Positions 35,153-43,917 are shown, counted from the first letter of the stretch. The stretch: 48,966 nucleotides of DNA from Acidobacteriota bacterium (GCA_019242475.1 JAFAVK010000019.1:1-48966); one strand, 5' to 3'. A program made the numbers and translations. The notes: generated by a model not told the origin, from the letters alone.

Positions 35153-35797
35153 ATGTTCTGCCCCGCCTGCGGACTCAAAGAAGATCGTCCCGTCCAGTTC
35201 TGCCGCGCGTGCGGCGCCGACCTGCGCGCCGTGCGCGAAGCGCTCGAACAGCCGGAGGCCGCTGAGCCTTCCGTCGCCGCGGCGCGCGAGGAGGTGGCGC
35301 GCGCACTCGCCGCGCGGATCAAAGAGGGCGAGTGGTGGCAGGCGGGCGCGCTGGCGCCGGAGGTCGAGAAGCTCTTCGAGTCGCCGCGCGCGCGGCGCGC
35401 GCGTCTGCGGCGGCAGGACGAGGAGCAGCGTCTCGTCCGTCTGCGCGGCGGCACCATCACGGCGGCGGTCGGACTCGGGCTGGTGATACTCTTCCAGCTC
35501 CTGAGAATCATGGACGACAGGGCCCTCCTCCTCCTCGGCCCGAGTCTCCTCGTCTTCATCATCGGCCTCGGCGTCATCGTCAACGGCCTCTTCTTCACCG
35601 TGCCCAAGCGTCCGCGTCACCCCGACGCGGCGCCGGACGAGTTGCGCCCCGGCCTCCCCGACAACTCCACCAGCGAACTCGGCGCCCCGCCGCGCGGCGC
35701 ACTCGGCTCCGCCGACTCCTTTATCCCCGCCTCCGTCACCGAGCAGACCACGCAGAACCTCCGGGGCGAACCCCTCAAGACGCCGCGCCGCGGCTGA
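35153..35797 (+). CDS. Zinc-ribbon membrane protein of unknown function
   Basis: A protein of 214 residues that begins with a zinc ribbon (MFCPACG and FCRACGADL, two CxxC pairs). A charged helical stretch follows up to about residue 95, then two close membrane segments (GTITAAVGLGLVILFQLL and ALLLLGPSLLVFIIGLGVIV). A Pro-rich, probably disordered tail of about 60 residues ends the chain. This layout is common in Acidobacteriota-type genomes and has no known function. It lies on its own between the YitT and HerA-like genes. Confidence 0.7.
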   Translation: MFCPACGLKEDRPVQFCRACGADLRAVREALEQPEAAEPSVAAAREEVARALAARIKEGEWWQAGALAPEVEKLFESPRARRARLRRQDEEQRLVRLRGGTITAAVGLGLVILFQLLRIMDDRALLLLGPSLLVFIIGLGVIVNGLFFTVPKRPRHPDAAPDELRPGLPDNSTSELGAPPRGALGSADSFIPASVTEQTTQNLRGEPLKTPRRG

Positions 35798-35838
35798 AGC
35801 CCGAGACAACCCTTCCGCCCACGCCCCGCGGCCGCGCG

Positions 35839-35847
35839 TGCTATACT
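35839..35847 (+). promoter_or_regulatory. Extended -10 promoter before the HerA-like gene
   Basis: TGCTATACT is an extended -10 element (TG plus one base plus TATACT, five of six). No good -35 box lies 17 bp upstream. Transcription would start near 35854, giving a leader of about 50 nt. Confidence 0.45.
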
Positions 35848-35903
35848 CGCGCCTTACTCACGCCGGGTAGTTTTCGTTCACGCTTATCGACCGAAGCCGA
35901 CAC

Positions 35904-37601
35904 ATGAAAGAAGAGAACCAGACAGACGCCCTGACCGGAACCGTCAAGGGGCCGGGCGAGCGGCCGCACGAGTATCTGTTCATCACGGCCGACAACGCGC
36001 GGGCGCGCATCGGCGAGTTCGTCTACTACGCGGCGCGCGACGGCCGGGAGGAGCGGCGCATCATCGGCAACGTCACCGAGCGGCGCCTCGTGCGCAACCT
36101 GCCGGACACCTTCCTCTCCGACCCGGAGACGCCGCCGTCGGTCGTCTCGTCGCTCATCGGCCTCGACGGCGAGGGCTGCGAGTTGTACGAGATCACGGTC
36201 GAGACCATCGGCTACTTCCACCCGGGGCTCGGGGACTTCGTCAACCCGCGCATCCCGCCGCGCCCCGGCGACCCGGTCTTCCTCGCCTCGTCCGAGACGC
36301 TCGCGCAGTGCCTCTCGCCGAAGCGCGCGGGCGAGGTCGGCTCGGCGCACGTCGGGAGTCTTTTGACGCGCGAGGCGAATGAAGTGCCCGTCGTGCTCTC
36401 GATTAAAGATGTCGTCTCGACGCACCTCGCCATCCTCGCCTCGACCGGCTCGGGCAAGTCCTACACGGCGGGCGTTTTGGTCGAGGAGCTGATGCGCCCC
36501 TACAACCGCGCCGCCGTCCTCATCGTTGACCCGCACGGCGAGTACGACACGATGCGCTCCATCGAAGACGACCCGCGCTTCCGTCAAGAGCACGACGGAT
36601 ATAAACCCGAGGTCAAAATCTTCACGCACGAGCGCGTCAAGGTGCGCTTCTCTTCCCTCACGGAGGCGGACGTGAAGTACCTCCTGCCCGAGGGCACTTC
36701 GGACAAGATGCTCCACTTCCTCTCGCAGGCGTTCCGCCAGTTGACGGCCACGCGGCGCGGCGAGTTGTGGGGCTACCACGACCTGCGCGACGAGGTGAAG
36801 GCGCAGAAGTACGAGGGCTCAGACCGCGGCGACTCCGGCAACGCGAGTTCGATTGAAGGTCTGCTGTGGCGCCTCGACTCGCGCTTCGACAAGCCCAACT
36901 CCATCTTCTCCGACCACGAACACATCACGCTCGCGGAGATGTTCAAGCCCGGCCGCTGCACCGTCCTGCAACTCTCCGACATCGAGCAGAACGAGCAGCA
37001 GGTCGTCGTCGCCACGCTCCTGCGGCGCGTCAACAAGGCGCGCATGGCGACCGTCCGCGGCGAGGCGCAGGAGGGCACGGACACGCACCTCCCCTACCCA
37101 GTCTTCACGCTCCTCGAAGAGGCGCACCGCTTCGCGCCCGCCGGGCAAACGGTCGTCTCGACGAACATCCTCAAACAGATTCTCTCCGAGGGCCGCAAGT
37201 TCGGCGTCGGCATCGGCCTCATCACGCAGCGCCCCGGCAAGCTCGACCAGGACGTGCTCTCGCAGTGCATGACGCAGGTCATCATGCGCATCGTCAACCC
37301 CGTCGATCAGGACACCGTCGCCAAGTCGGTCGAAGGCGCCGGCCGCCAGTTGTTGGACGAACTACCCGCTTTGACTAAAGGCCAGGCCGTCATCTCCGGC
37401 GTCGGCGTCAACACCCCCGTCATGTGCCGCGTCCGCGAGCGCATCACCAAGCACGGCGGCGAGACCTTCGACGCCCCCACCGAATGGGCGCGCTGGCATT
37501 CGACAGAGGAGCGCGAGCACCGCGAACAGGACGACGCCGTCCTCGCCGCCCCCCCCGCCAAACCCAAAAAGCCCGAGCGCGTCCGCGGCTTCCAGATTTA
37601 A
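35904..37601 (+). CDS. HerA-like P-loop ATPase (DUF87)
   Basis: A hexameric-ATPase-type protein of 565 residues. An N-terminal beta-barrel part (residues 1-150, with FVNPRIPPRPGDPVF) is followed by the motor domain: Walker A ASTGSGKSYTAGVL near residue 180, Walker B AVLIVDPHGEYD near 203, the second acidic motif FTLLEEAHRFAP near 400, and TQRPGKLDQDVLSQC, a HerA hallmark. The C-terminus is Lys/Pro rich. HerA translocates DNA and usually works with the NurA nuclease in end resection; bacterial HerA also partners with defence nucleases. No NurA-like gene is adjacent here. It may be a stand-alone housekeeping version. Confidence 0.87.
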   Translation: MKEENQTDALTGTVKGPGERPHEYLFITADNARARIGEFVYYAARDGREERRIIGNVTERRLVRNLPDTFLSDPETPPSVVSSLIGLDGEGCELYEITVETIGYFHPGLGDFVNPRIPPRPGDPVFLASSETLAQCLSPKRAGEVGSAHVGSLLTREANEVPVVLSIKDVVSTHLAILASTGSGKSYTAGVLVEELMRPYNRAAVLIVDPHGEYDTMRSIEDDPRFRQEHDGYKPEVKIFTHERVKVRFSSLTEADVKYLLPEGTSDKMLHFLSQAFRQLTATRRGELWGYHDLRDEVKAQKYEGSDRGDSGNASSIEGLLWRLDSRFDKPNSIFSDHEHITLAEMFKPGRCTVLQLSDIEQNEQQVVVATLLRRVNKARMATVRGEAQEGTDTHLPYPVFTLLEEAHRFAPAGQTVVSTNILKQILSEGRKFGVGIGLITQRPGKLDQDVLSQCMTQVIMRIVNPVDQDTVAKSVEGAGRQLLDELPALTKGQAVISGVGVNTPVMCRVRERITKHGGETFDAPTEWARWHSTEEREHREQDDAVLAAPPAKPKKPERVRGFQI

Positions 37602-37641
37602 CCGCCGCCGCACGGCTAAGCAAATTCATTCAGATGTGAGG

Positions 37642-37684
37642 CGCCGTTGCCCGAAACGTTGGGGGCGGCGGCGTTTCTGCTTTT
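37642..37684 (+). terminator. Possible terminator of the HerA-like gene
   Basis: CGCCG-TT-GCCC pairs with GGGG-CGGCG, leaving an internal bulge, and the stem is followed by GCGTTTCTGCTTTT, a T-rich tail. It begins about 40 bp after the stop codon. Confidence 0.45.
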
Positions 37685-37685
37685 A

Positions 37686-37899
37686 ATACCGACCTGCAAA
37701 CTAGAACAAGGCGTCTTCTAGCCGGGAGCGCGGGCATCCCTGCCCGCCAAAGCGTGCCAGAGCACGCTTCCACGTTTCCCTCTTTATCTCGACGTTGGGA
37801 TGTAAAGTCTGACTGCTTTCGCGCTCACGCGCTCATGGCGGTCAGGGATGCCCGCGCTCCCGGCGCTGAGTGCCCTCACTCTATCCTGCAAGTCGGTAT
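37686..37899. repeat. Nested inverted-repeat element (MITE- or REP-like)
   Basis: The outer arms are ATACCGACCTGCA (37686-37698) and TGCAAGTCGGTAT (37887-37899), matching at 12 of 13 positions. The inner arms are 37721-37748 and 37837-37864, pairing at 27 of 28 positions with GCCGGGAGCGCGGGCATCCC at the outer end. A third, small hairpin (AAGCGTGC-CAGA-GCACGCTT, 37750-37769) lies inside. No transposase frame fits in 214 bp, so it would be a non-autonomous palindromic element or a BIME-type repeat. I see no clear target-site duplication. Confidence 0.75.
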
Positions 37900-38072
37900 A
37901 AGACACCTTTCGCGCGCGGGGCGTGCGAAAGTTTCGGGGCGCCTGATCCTTTCCGGGGTGCAGTTACGCGTGAGTCGGTGGGGACAAAACGGGACGCGTT
38001 GAAGGGCGCGTCGCTCCCCTCCCCGGGATAACCCGGGTGGTTGGAAGGGACAATCATCTCGGAGTAATCATC

Positions 38073-40763
38073 ATGCTTAAAAAGGCACATCTGCTTTCTC
38101 TGGCTATATCTCTGTCTATGCTCTGCGGCCAGGCCGCGGCGCAATCACTCCAGCAGGGCGCGCCGACCGCCGCGGCGCCGCCCGTGACGGCCTCCGCTTC
38201 GGACGCGGGCGCACGTTTCAGCGCGCCCGAAGGCGTGTCGCAGATGCGCCTCGAAATCTACGCACAGTCCGGCGAGCGCGTCTTCGACACCGGCATGCGC
38301 CCGGGCAGCATCCTCGACTGGCAGGCCGCCGACGCCCGGCAGAAACTGGCCGACGGCTCCTACCTCTGCGTTTTGACGGTCAAAGACCTCCGCGGAAAGC
38401 TGAGCCAGCGGGTCGGCTCGCTCTCCTTACAGGCCGGGCAGGTCGCGCTCGCGCGCGCCGTCTCGCCGAACTCGGCGCAGGCGCAGGCGCTCTCCTCCGA
38501 GAGGCAGGCGCGGAAGATCGAGCAGGCCGGCGCGGACGAGACCTTCACGGTCTTGACCGAGGGTAAAGAGCGCGCGCTGACCCTCTCCGCTCACGACGGG
38601 CGCGACGGCCAGGTCACTTCCACCTCGGGCGCGCTCACCTTCCGCACCGGCGACGTTTTGACCGGCGCCGACAGGGAGCAGATGCGCGTCACGCCCGAGG
38701 GGCGCGTCGGCATCGGCACCAACAGCCCCGAGGACACGCTCGACGTGGCCGGCACCATCCGCGCCCGCGGCGGCATCCGCTTCGACGACGGCACCGTGCT
38801 GACCTCGGCCGACGGCCTCAAGTCGCACACGAGCCTGCTCTCGACGAACACCTTGACGACCGGCGGACAGACGGCCGCCGCGGTGGCCGGCACCGGCACG
38901 TCCAACCAGCTGTCGAAGTGGCTGGACGGGGCGGGCACGCTCGGCGACTCGACCATCACAGAGGTCGGCGGCAACGTCGGCATCGGCACGACCACCCCCG
39001 GCGGCAAGCTGCACCTCGTTGACTCGGTCGGGTCGGCCGACACGGGCGACAACGTCTTCCGGCTTGAGACCACGGGCGGCACGGTCGGGCCGAGCTTCCG
39101 CTTCAAGAGCGCCGAGGGCGCCGACTACCTGATGACGGCCACCGGCAGCGGGAACGCCGGCGGCGCGGGCGCCTTCCGCATCTACGACTACAAGCTGTTC
39201 CAGACCCGCCTCTTCATCGCGCCGGGCACGGGCAACACCGGCGTCGGCACGGCCACCCCGACGCAGAAGCTCGACGTGGCCGGCAACATCAAGGTCACCG
39301 GCGCGGGCAACGGCATCATCTTCGCCGACGGCACGACGCAGACCACGGCCGCCGGGGCGGCCAGCCAGATGACCGGCACGCAGATCGTCAGCGCGGTCAA
39401 CGCCGCGGGCACCTCCGGCGTCATCAGCGAAGCGCGCCTCTCGCCGAACGTCGCCAAGCTCAACACGCAGAACGCGTGGACGGGCCAGAACACCTTCGTC
39501 AACGGCCTCTCGGCCAACGGCGTGGCGATCACGAACGTCGGCAACCCCGTCAGCGCGACCGACGCGGCGAACAAGGCTTACACCGACTCGAACTTCGTCA
39601 AGTTCGTCCCCGGCGCCGAGCAGCTCTCGGTGGGCGACGCCAACGGCACCGCCGCGATGATCAACCTGCGCGGCGGCTCGACCTGCTGCTCCGGCCCCGG
39701 CGGCCACACGCCCGCGTGGTTCAAGGTCTTCCAGAACGGCAGCTTCGTCGCCACCGGCAACCTCGGCATCGGCGTCTCGCCCATGCAGGGCAAGGGCTAC
39801 CGCACCTCTTGGGACTCGTACAAGGGCGCCTTCCGCTCGGGCTACGCCGACGCGGAGTGGGACGACGCCAACGTCGGCTTCTTCTCGTGGGCGGGCGGCT
39901 CGAACTCGACGGCCATCGGCCTCTACGCGCTCGCCTTCGGCGACACGAACTCGGCCGAGTCCACCTCGTCCATCGTCTTCGGCAGCGGCAACCAGGTGAA
40001 GGGCGCCGCGGGCTTCTCGGCGGGCGCCGGCAACCGCGTGTGCGACACCTACGGCGTCGCGCTCGGCAACAACGCCAAGTCGGGCGGCCCGCTCATCAAC
40101 GGCAAGTGCGACCCCGACAGCTTCAACATCCACGGCCTCGCCGCGGTCGCCATCGGCTACAACGTGACGGCCGACCAGGATCACACGACGGCCATGGGCA
40201 AGTTCGCTTCGAACAACGGCTTCACGGGCACGTTCGTCTGGTCGGACGGCTCGGCGACTGCGAGCGCGGACACGTTCCGCAACACGGCGAACAACGAGTT
40301 CGCGGCGCGCGCGACGGGCGGCTTCCGCTTCCGCACGAACCTCACGGGCACCACGGGCTGCAACCTGCCCGCGGGCTCGGGCGTCTTCAACTGCACCTCG
40401 ACGCGCACGACGAAGGAGAACTTCTTCGACGTGAACGGCGACGACGTGCTCGCCAAGCTCCGCAAGGTGCCGGTCTCGACGTGGAATTACATCGCCGAGG
40501 GGCAGCAGTCGCGCCACCTCGGGCCGATGGCGGAGGACTTCTACGGCGCCTTCAAGCTCGGCACGAGCGACAAGAGCATTGGCATCCAGGACGCGGTCGG
40601 CGTCTCGCTCGCGGCCGTCAAGGCGCTCGACGCGCGCACGCTTGAGCTTCAGCAGAAGACCGCGGAGGTCGAGCAGCTCCGCACGAAGGTGAACACCCTT
40701 GAGCAGCGCCTCGCCGCGCTCGAAGCGCTCGTCCAGAAGCAGGCCGAGCGCCAGGAGAAGTAA
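38073..40763 (+). CDS. Secreted S74 (intramolecular chaperone) protein with YadA-head-like region
   Basis: An exported protein of 896 residues from ATG 38073, with GGAG nine bases upstream and a signal peptide (LLSLAISLSMLCGQAAAQS). Residues 40-200 are beta-rich. Then come tail-fibre-like modules with VGIGTNSPEDTLDVAG, VGIGTTTPGGKL and VGTATPTQKLDVAGN, and a YadA-head-like stretch near 607-672 (STAIGLYALAFGD, GVALGNNAKS). The C-terminal S74 domain has STRTTKENF (Ser about 775 and Lys five residues later, the autocleavage dyad), RHLGPMAEDFY and a closing coiled coil. It probably forms a self-cleaving trimeric surface fibre. It ends at a strong terminator. Confidence 0.88.
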   Translation: MLKKAHLLSLAISLSMLCGQAAAQSLQQGAPTAAAPPVTASASDAGARFSAPEGVSQMRLEIYAQSGERVFDTGMRPGSILDWQAADARQKLADGSYLCVLTVKDLRGKLSQRVGSLSLQAGQVALARAVSPNSAQAQALSSERQARKIEQAGADETFTVLTEGKERALTLSAHDGRDGQVTSTSGALTFRTGDVLTGADREQMRVTPEGRVGIGTNSPEDTLDVAGTIRARGGIRFDDGTVLTSADGLKSHTSLLSTNTLTTGGQTAAAVAGTGTSNQLSKWLDGAGTLGDSTITEVGGNVGIGTTTPGGKLHLVDSVGSADTGDNVFRLETTGGTVGPSFRFKSAEGADYLMTATGSGNAGGAGAFRIYDYKLFQTRLFIAPGTGNTGVGTATPTQKLDVAGNIKVTGAGNGIIFADGTTQTTAAGAASQMTGTQIVSAVNAAGTSGVISEARLSPNVAKLNTQNAWTGQNTFVNGLSANGVAITNVGNPVSATDAANKAYTDSNFVKFVPGAEQLSVGDANGTAAMINLRGGSTCCSGPGGHTPAWFKVFQNGSFVATGNLGIGVSPMQGKGYRTSWDSYKGAFRSGYADAEWDDANVGFFSWAGGSNSTAIGLYALAFGDTNSAESTSSIVFGSGNQVKGAAGFSAGAGNRVCDTYGVALGNNAKSGGPLINGKCDPDSFNIHGLAAVAIGYNVTADQDHTTAMGKFASNNGFTGTFVWSDGSATASADTFRNTANNEFAARATGGFRFRTNLTGTTGCNLPAGSGVFNCTSTRTTKENFFDVNGDDVLAKLRKVPVSTWNYIAEGQQSRHLGPMAEDFYGAFKLGTSDKSIGIQDAVGVSLAAVKALDARTLELQQKTAEVEQLRTKVNTLEQRLAALEALVQKQAERQEK

Positions 40764-40787
40764 GACTCCCCCGCCTCCCCCGACGCA

Positions 40788-40828
40788 CGAAGGCCGCGTT
40801 GACTGACTGTCAGTCAACGCGGCCTTCG
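40788..40828. terminator. Strong bidirectional terminator-type hairpin
   Basis: A 19-bp perfect stem (40788-40806 with 40810-40828, including GAAGGCCGCGTTGAC) closes a three-base CTG loop and is followed by CCTTT. It lies 25 bp after the S74 gene and 38 bp from the end of the converging minus-strand gene, so it can serve both. Confidence 0.8.
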
Positions 40829-40865
40829 CCTTTCGGCTGCCTGTATTGAACAGAAGGCGCGGGCG

Positions 40866-41513
40866 CTACGGCCGCACGCGGATGTCGCCCTCCCCCGCCT
40901 TCAACTCGGTCAGCGAGAAGGCAGAGAGGGGGAGGTTCCTACAGGTCGTCGGCGCGCTCGGCTGGGACGGCTCGCCCGCGTCGTCTTCACGCTCCGCGTC
41001 CGTCGCGAACCAGCTCATGCCGACGCCCGTGTCGTTCTCCGCCTCGGCGTCGCTCGCCAGCCAACTCCCCTCGTCACGCTTGTAGACGCCCCAGGTCAGC
41101 TTGTCGCGCCCGCCCGCGCCGTTATCGACCGCCACGAGAATCACGCGCCGGCCGACGTAGTCCGCCTGCGCCGAGTCCGTGATGACCCCGCTCATGACCG
41201 CCTTGTTCCGCGCCACCTCCAGGCAGTCCAAGTCCGCCTTGAAGAAGTGGCCGGGGGTCACGCGCAGGTCGATGCCGACGCCGTCCACGTCCTGCACAGG
41301 TGTGACGCCCGGGTCTGTGAGCTGCATCCAGCCGGACGCGGTGCCGTCCTCGTCCGCCGTGGCGCTGAACTCGATGGCCTCCTCGACGCCGCCGGCCGGC
41401 AGGCGGACGCTGCCTTCGGCGGAGGGGAAACTCTTCGCGGCGGCCACGGCGAGCGGCGCGGCCAGGGCCAGCAGGAGCAGCGCCAGGGTCGGGCCGCTGT
41501 TTTTCTTACTCAC
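40866..41513 (-). CDS. Secreted protein of unknown function
   Basis: An exported protein of 215 residues that starts with GTG at 41513. A typical signal peptide is present (MSKKNSGPTLALLLLALAAP, cleavage near AVAAA, residue 25). The mature part is acidic, with one Cys in DLDCLEVARNKAVMSG and one in TTCRNLPLS that may pair. The segment GHFFKADLDCLEVARNKAVMSGVIT looks like a beta-strand-rich exported domain in which a property of the compound is 'measured' against controls, but I do not recognise a named family. The Asp/Glu-rich stretch near residues 165-190 may be a flexible linker. A strong promoter lies upstream at 41573-41601. Confidence 0.72.
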   Translation of the reverse strand: MSKKNSGPTLALLLLALAAPLAVAAAKSFPSAEGSVRLPAGGVEEAIEFSATADEDGTASGWMQLTDPGVTPVQDVDGVGIDLRVTPGHFFKADLDCLEVARNKAVMSGVITDSAQADYVGRRVILVAVDNGAGGRDKLTWGVYKRDEGSWLASDAEAENDTGVGMSWFATDAEREDDAGEPSQPSAPTTCRNLPLSAFSLTELKAGEGDIRVRP

Positions 41514-41572
41514 TCAGAAGGGTTCCTCAAGGCGTGTTCGGGATTGGCGGGCGACCGCGCCCGGAGCGGGAA

Positions 41573-41601
41573 CTTATACACACCGCGACCGCGTAAGTCA
41601 A
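41573..41601 (-). promoter_or_regulatory. Strong sigma-70-like promoter (leftward) for the secreted-protein gene
   Basis: On the minus strand TTGACT (complement of 41596-41601) and TATAAG (complement of 41573-41578) are separated by 17 bp; each matches five of six consensus bases. GTG precedes the -10, as in the rightward promoter at 41699. The leader would be about 50 nt. Confidence 0.6.
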
Positions 41602-41698
41602 AACCCTTAAGGCGGCCGGCTGCGCGCCGCTGATCGCTTATCCCTTTTTGGCCGTATTCCTCTCTCAAAACTGATAAGCGGTCAAGGAAACAATTCCG

Positions 41699-41727
41699 TT
41701 GACAGAGCCCGGCGCGGAGTGTATACA
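41699..41727 (+). promoter_or_regulatory. Sigma-70-like promoter (rightward) for the 710-residue protein gene
   Basis: A perfect TTGACA (41699-41704) and TATACA (41722-41727) are 17 bp apart. The sequence CGCGGAGTGTATA before the -10 closely resembles CGCGGTGTGTATA in the leftward promoter at 41573-41601. The leader would be about 50 nt. Confidence 0.6.
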
Positions 41728-41784
41728 CCGAGCCGCCGCGAGGACTTGAGACGTAGAACACCACGAACGTAAGAGGCAAGGCAG

Positions 41785-43917
41785 ATGTCTTCTTCAAACA
41801 AGGGAACCGGCGGATCGTCAGAGCCCGCGGGCAAAGCGTCGGCGGCGAACACGGATTCTAAAGCGACCCTCATCGTCGCCGGCCCCAGACTTAATCTCCC
41901 GGTGGGCTACGACGTGGTCGTCGTGCGATACGGTAAGCGCCTGAAACCTTCGACGGGCGCGCCGGAGACGCTCTTCGCCGTGCTGCTCTATAGAGATTCG
42001 GACAAGTCCACCCTCATCGTGGCTTTCGTTCCGGGTTCGGCCGCCCCGGTCTTCACGCCGATTCAGCGCGTGGGCAAAGACCGGTTCACCGACATACACC
42101 TGGTTGACTTCATGGGGAACAACAACTGCCTCATCGTCGGCATCAGCGGGAAGTCGGAGGATCAGCCCGACATCGTTCCCGCGTTCGAGGTCTTCGACCC
42201 CGCGACGGGGCAGCCCAAGCCGATCTTCGACACCCTGCTCCAGGCCAACGTCGCCCGCCGGCCGATAGAGTTTACCGCGACCTACGACCCGCCACCCTCG
42301 GATAAGCCGCGTTGCAAAGAGAACCCGAAGTGCTCCAAGGACATGAAGACGGACGTGGACGGCGCCTTCATTACGAAGGTCAACGGCAGGGACTTGATAG
42401 CCGTCGTCCCGCAGACGAGTTTCATCCCGTGCTGCTTCAGCAGCAAGATCAACACCTACATCTACTTCATCTTCTACGACCAGAAGGCGGCGGCCGTCCG
42501 CTCGCAGCCCGTCCCGGCCAACCACGTCAACGCGAACCCGCTGGAACGCAACATGTGTGCTTTCGTAGACCTGGGTGCGGCCGGCGCGCCGAACAAGAAG
42601 TTCGTGGCGATGTCGAAGTCCCTGGTCTTCATCTACGACCTCGACCCGCCGCGCTTCAACAGCGTGAGGGAGTTCTCCGACCCTTCGGGGAAGCCGACCG
42701 ACTTTAGCAACTCGCGGGACGTGCCGGACTACCCCAACGTCAACACCTGCGACCCGGACGCGGACGCGAAGAAACAGTGCACGGTGCAGGGCCGCCGCTA
42801 CGGGCTCGTGCGCCCTTTCAGGATTAACGGCCTCACGCGGCTGGTCGTCGCCGCCTGCGGCGTGCCGGGCGGGCCGCCGCCCGACGGCCTCGTCCCGCTC
42901 TACACCGCCTACGGCAACCCGCTGACGGAGACGGCGCCGGGACGCGACCCGTTCTTCCTCGCGCCGATTGACCAATGGGCCGGCGCGACCCCGAACCCCG
43001 GCGTGGGTAATACGCACCCCTACCGCACCCACTACCGATACTTCCCCAAGGCGAAGAGGAAGCTGGGCCAGCCCCTCACCAGGTTCGCCAACGGCAAGCC
43101 GCTGTTGCGCGGCACGCCGGCCTTCGGCATCGACTTCCTCGGCGATAAGACCCCCATGGGCGGCGCGCCCGTCCCTTCGATTCTCGTCAGCAGCTCCGAC
43201 AACGTTCCCGGCACCACCCGCGACCCGGTCACGGGCGGGCTTCTCCCGCGCCCTTCAAACACGGGCTTCGAGGTGCTGCGCGCCGACAAGGGCGTGACCC
43301 GCTTCGTCAAGGCGAACGGCTTCACGCAGCCCGGCGCCATCGCCTTCGACCTGATACAGGCCACCGACACGACACAGCCCGCGCGCATCCTCGCGTGGGG
43401 CGATTTGGATAACAAGACCACTTACCAGCAGGGGCGGTTCCAGGTCTACCTGCTCAACCAGCAGGCCGGGCAGGTGGCGCTCGTGCCGGGCATGAACCTG
43501 GACGAGGAGCCGGTGCTGCTCGACTTCGGCTCGCTCAACCGCACGCCGGAGGATGTCGGCGCCGGCGGGAACGAGGTCTCGCTCTTCAACGCCGTCATCA
43601 AGAGCAACAACCGGCGCGCGATGCTCACGTTCCCGCGGACGAACCCCGACGGCTCGCGCGACCTCTACGTCAGCGCCTACGACGTTGACGACTTCACGAA
43701 GCGGCTGACGAGCGTCTTCCTCGAAGGGAGGCTCGCGGCCGTGGCCGAGCCGGGGGCGTTGCCGCTGGACGCGGCCGGCACCGCGAACGGCTCGACGCTC
43801 ATCATCGTGCATGAGGAGACTTCGCCCCTCGGGACGGCGAGGTCGATCATCTTCAAAGGCGTCGCGTCGGATACGAGCTGGCGTCTGGCGAAAGGCTCGC
43901 TCCTGCCCGGCTCCTGA
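41785..43917 (+). CDS. Unknown protein of 710 residues, possible beta-propeller
   Basis: No known family is recognised and no signal peptide is seen; the first 25 residues are Ser/Gly/Ala rich. The rest is rich in short hydrophobic strands separated by loops with Gly, Asp and Pro (for example STLIVAFVPGSAAPVF, LIAVVPQTSFIP, VSLFNAVIKSNNRRAMLTF), a pattern compatible with a beta-propeller. Several Cys cluster in CKENPKCSKD, IPCCFSS and NTCDPDADAKKQC, unusual for a cytoplasmic protein. It has a good promoter of its own and is monocistronic. A non-classical secretion route is possible but unproven. Confidence 0.7.
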   Translation: MSSSNKGTGGSSEPAGKASAANTDSKATLIVAGPRLNLPVGYDVVVVRYGKRLKPSTGAPETLFAVLLYRDSDKSTLIVAFVPGSAAPVFTPIQRVGKDRFTDIHLVDFMGNNNCLIVGISGKSEDQPDIVPAFEVFDPATGQPKPIFDTLLQANVARRPIEFTATYDPPPSDKPRCKENPKCSKDMKTDVDGAFITKVNGRDLIAVVPQTSFIPCCFSSKINTYIYFIFYDQKAAAVRSQPVPANHVNANPLERNMCAFVDLGAAGAPNKKFVAMSKSLVFIYDLDPPRFNSVREFSDPSGKPTDFSNSRDVPDYPNVNTCDPDADAKKQCTVQGRRYGLVRPFRINGLTRLVVAACGVPGGPPPDGLVPLYTAYGNPLTETAPGRDPFFLAPIDQWAGATPNPGVGNTHPYRTHYRYFPKAKRKLGQPLTRFANGKPLLRGTPAFGIDFLGDKTPMGGAPVPSILVSSSDNVPGTTRDPVTGGLLPRPSNTGFEVLRADKGVTRFVKANGFTQPGAIAFDLIQATDTTQPARILAWGDLDNKTTYQQGRFQVYLLNQQAGQVALVPGMNLDEEPVLLDFGSLNRTPEDVGAGGNEVSLFNAVIKSNNRRAMLTFPRTNPDGSRDLYVSAYDVDDFTKRLTSVFLEGRLAAVAEPGALPLDAAGTANGSTLIIVHEETSPLGTARSIIFKGVASDTSWRLAKGSLLPGS

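Larger units (their letters stand above)
37602..38072 (+). other. Intergenic region with terminator-like hairpin and nested palindromic element
   Basis: This 471-bp stretch has no credible gene. It starts with a possible terminator for the HerA-like gene (37642-37684), then holds the nested inverted-repeat element at 37686-37899. About 170 bp of GC-rich leader follow before the S74 protein gene. A short frame at 37754-38002 crosses the palindrome and has no family features. Confidence 0.6.

Noticed and set aside
37754..38002. Possible 82-residue gene inside and beyond the nested palindromic element
   Set aside because: It reads straight through the inverted-repeat arm and has no motif; an artefact of the repeat.
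38073..40763. Phage tail-fibre gene of a prophage
   Set aside because: A signal peptide is present and no other phage structural, integrase or lysis gene lies in the window.
38427..40817. Minus-strand open frame of 796 codons opposite the S74 protein gene
   Set aside because: It is a high-GC shadow of Arg/Ala/Val composition; the plus strand has a signal peptide, repeat modules and an S74 domain.
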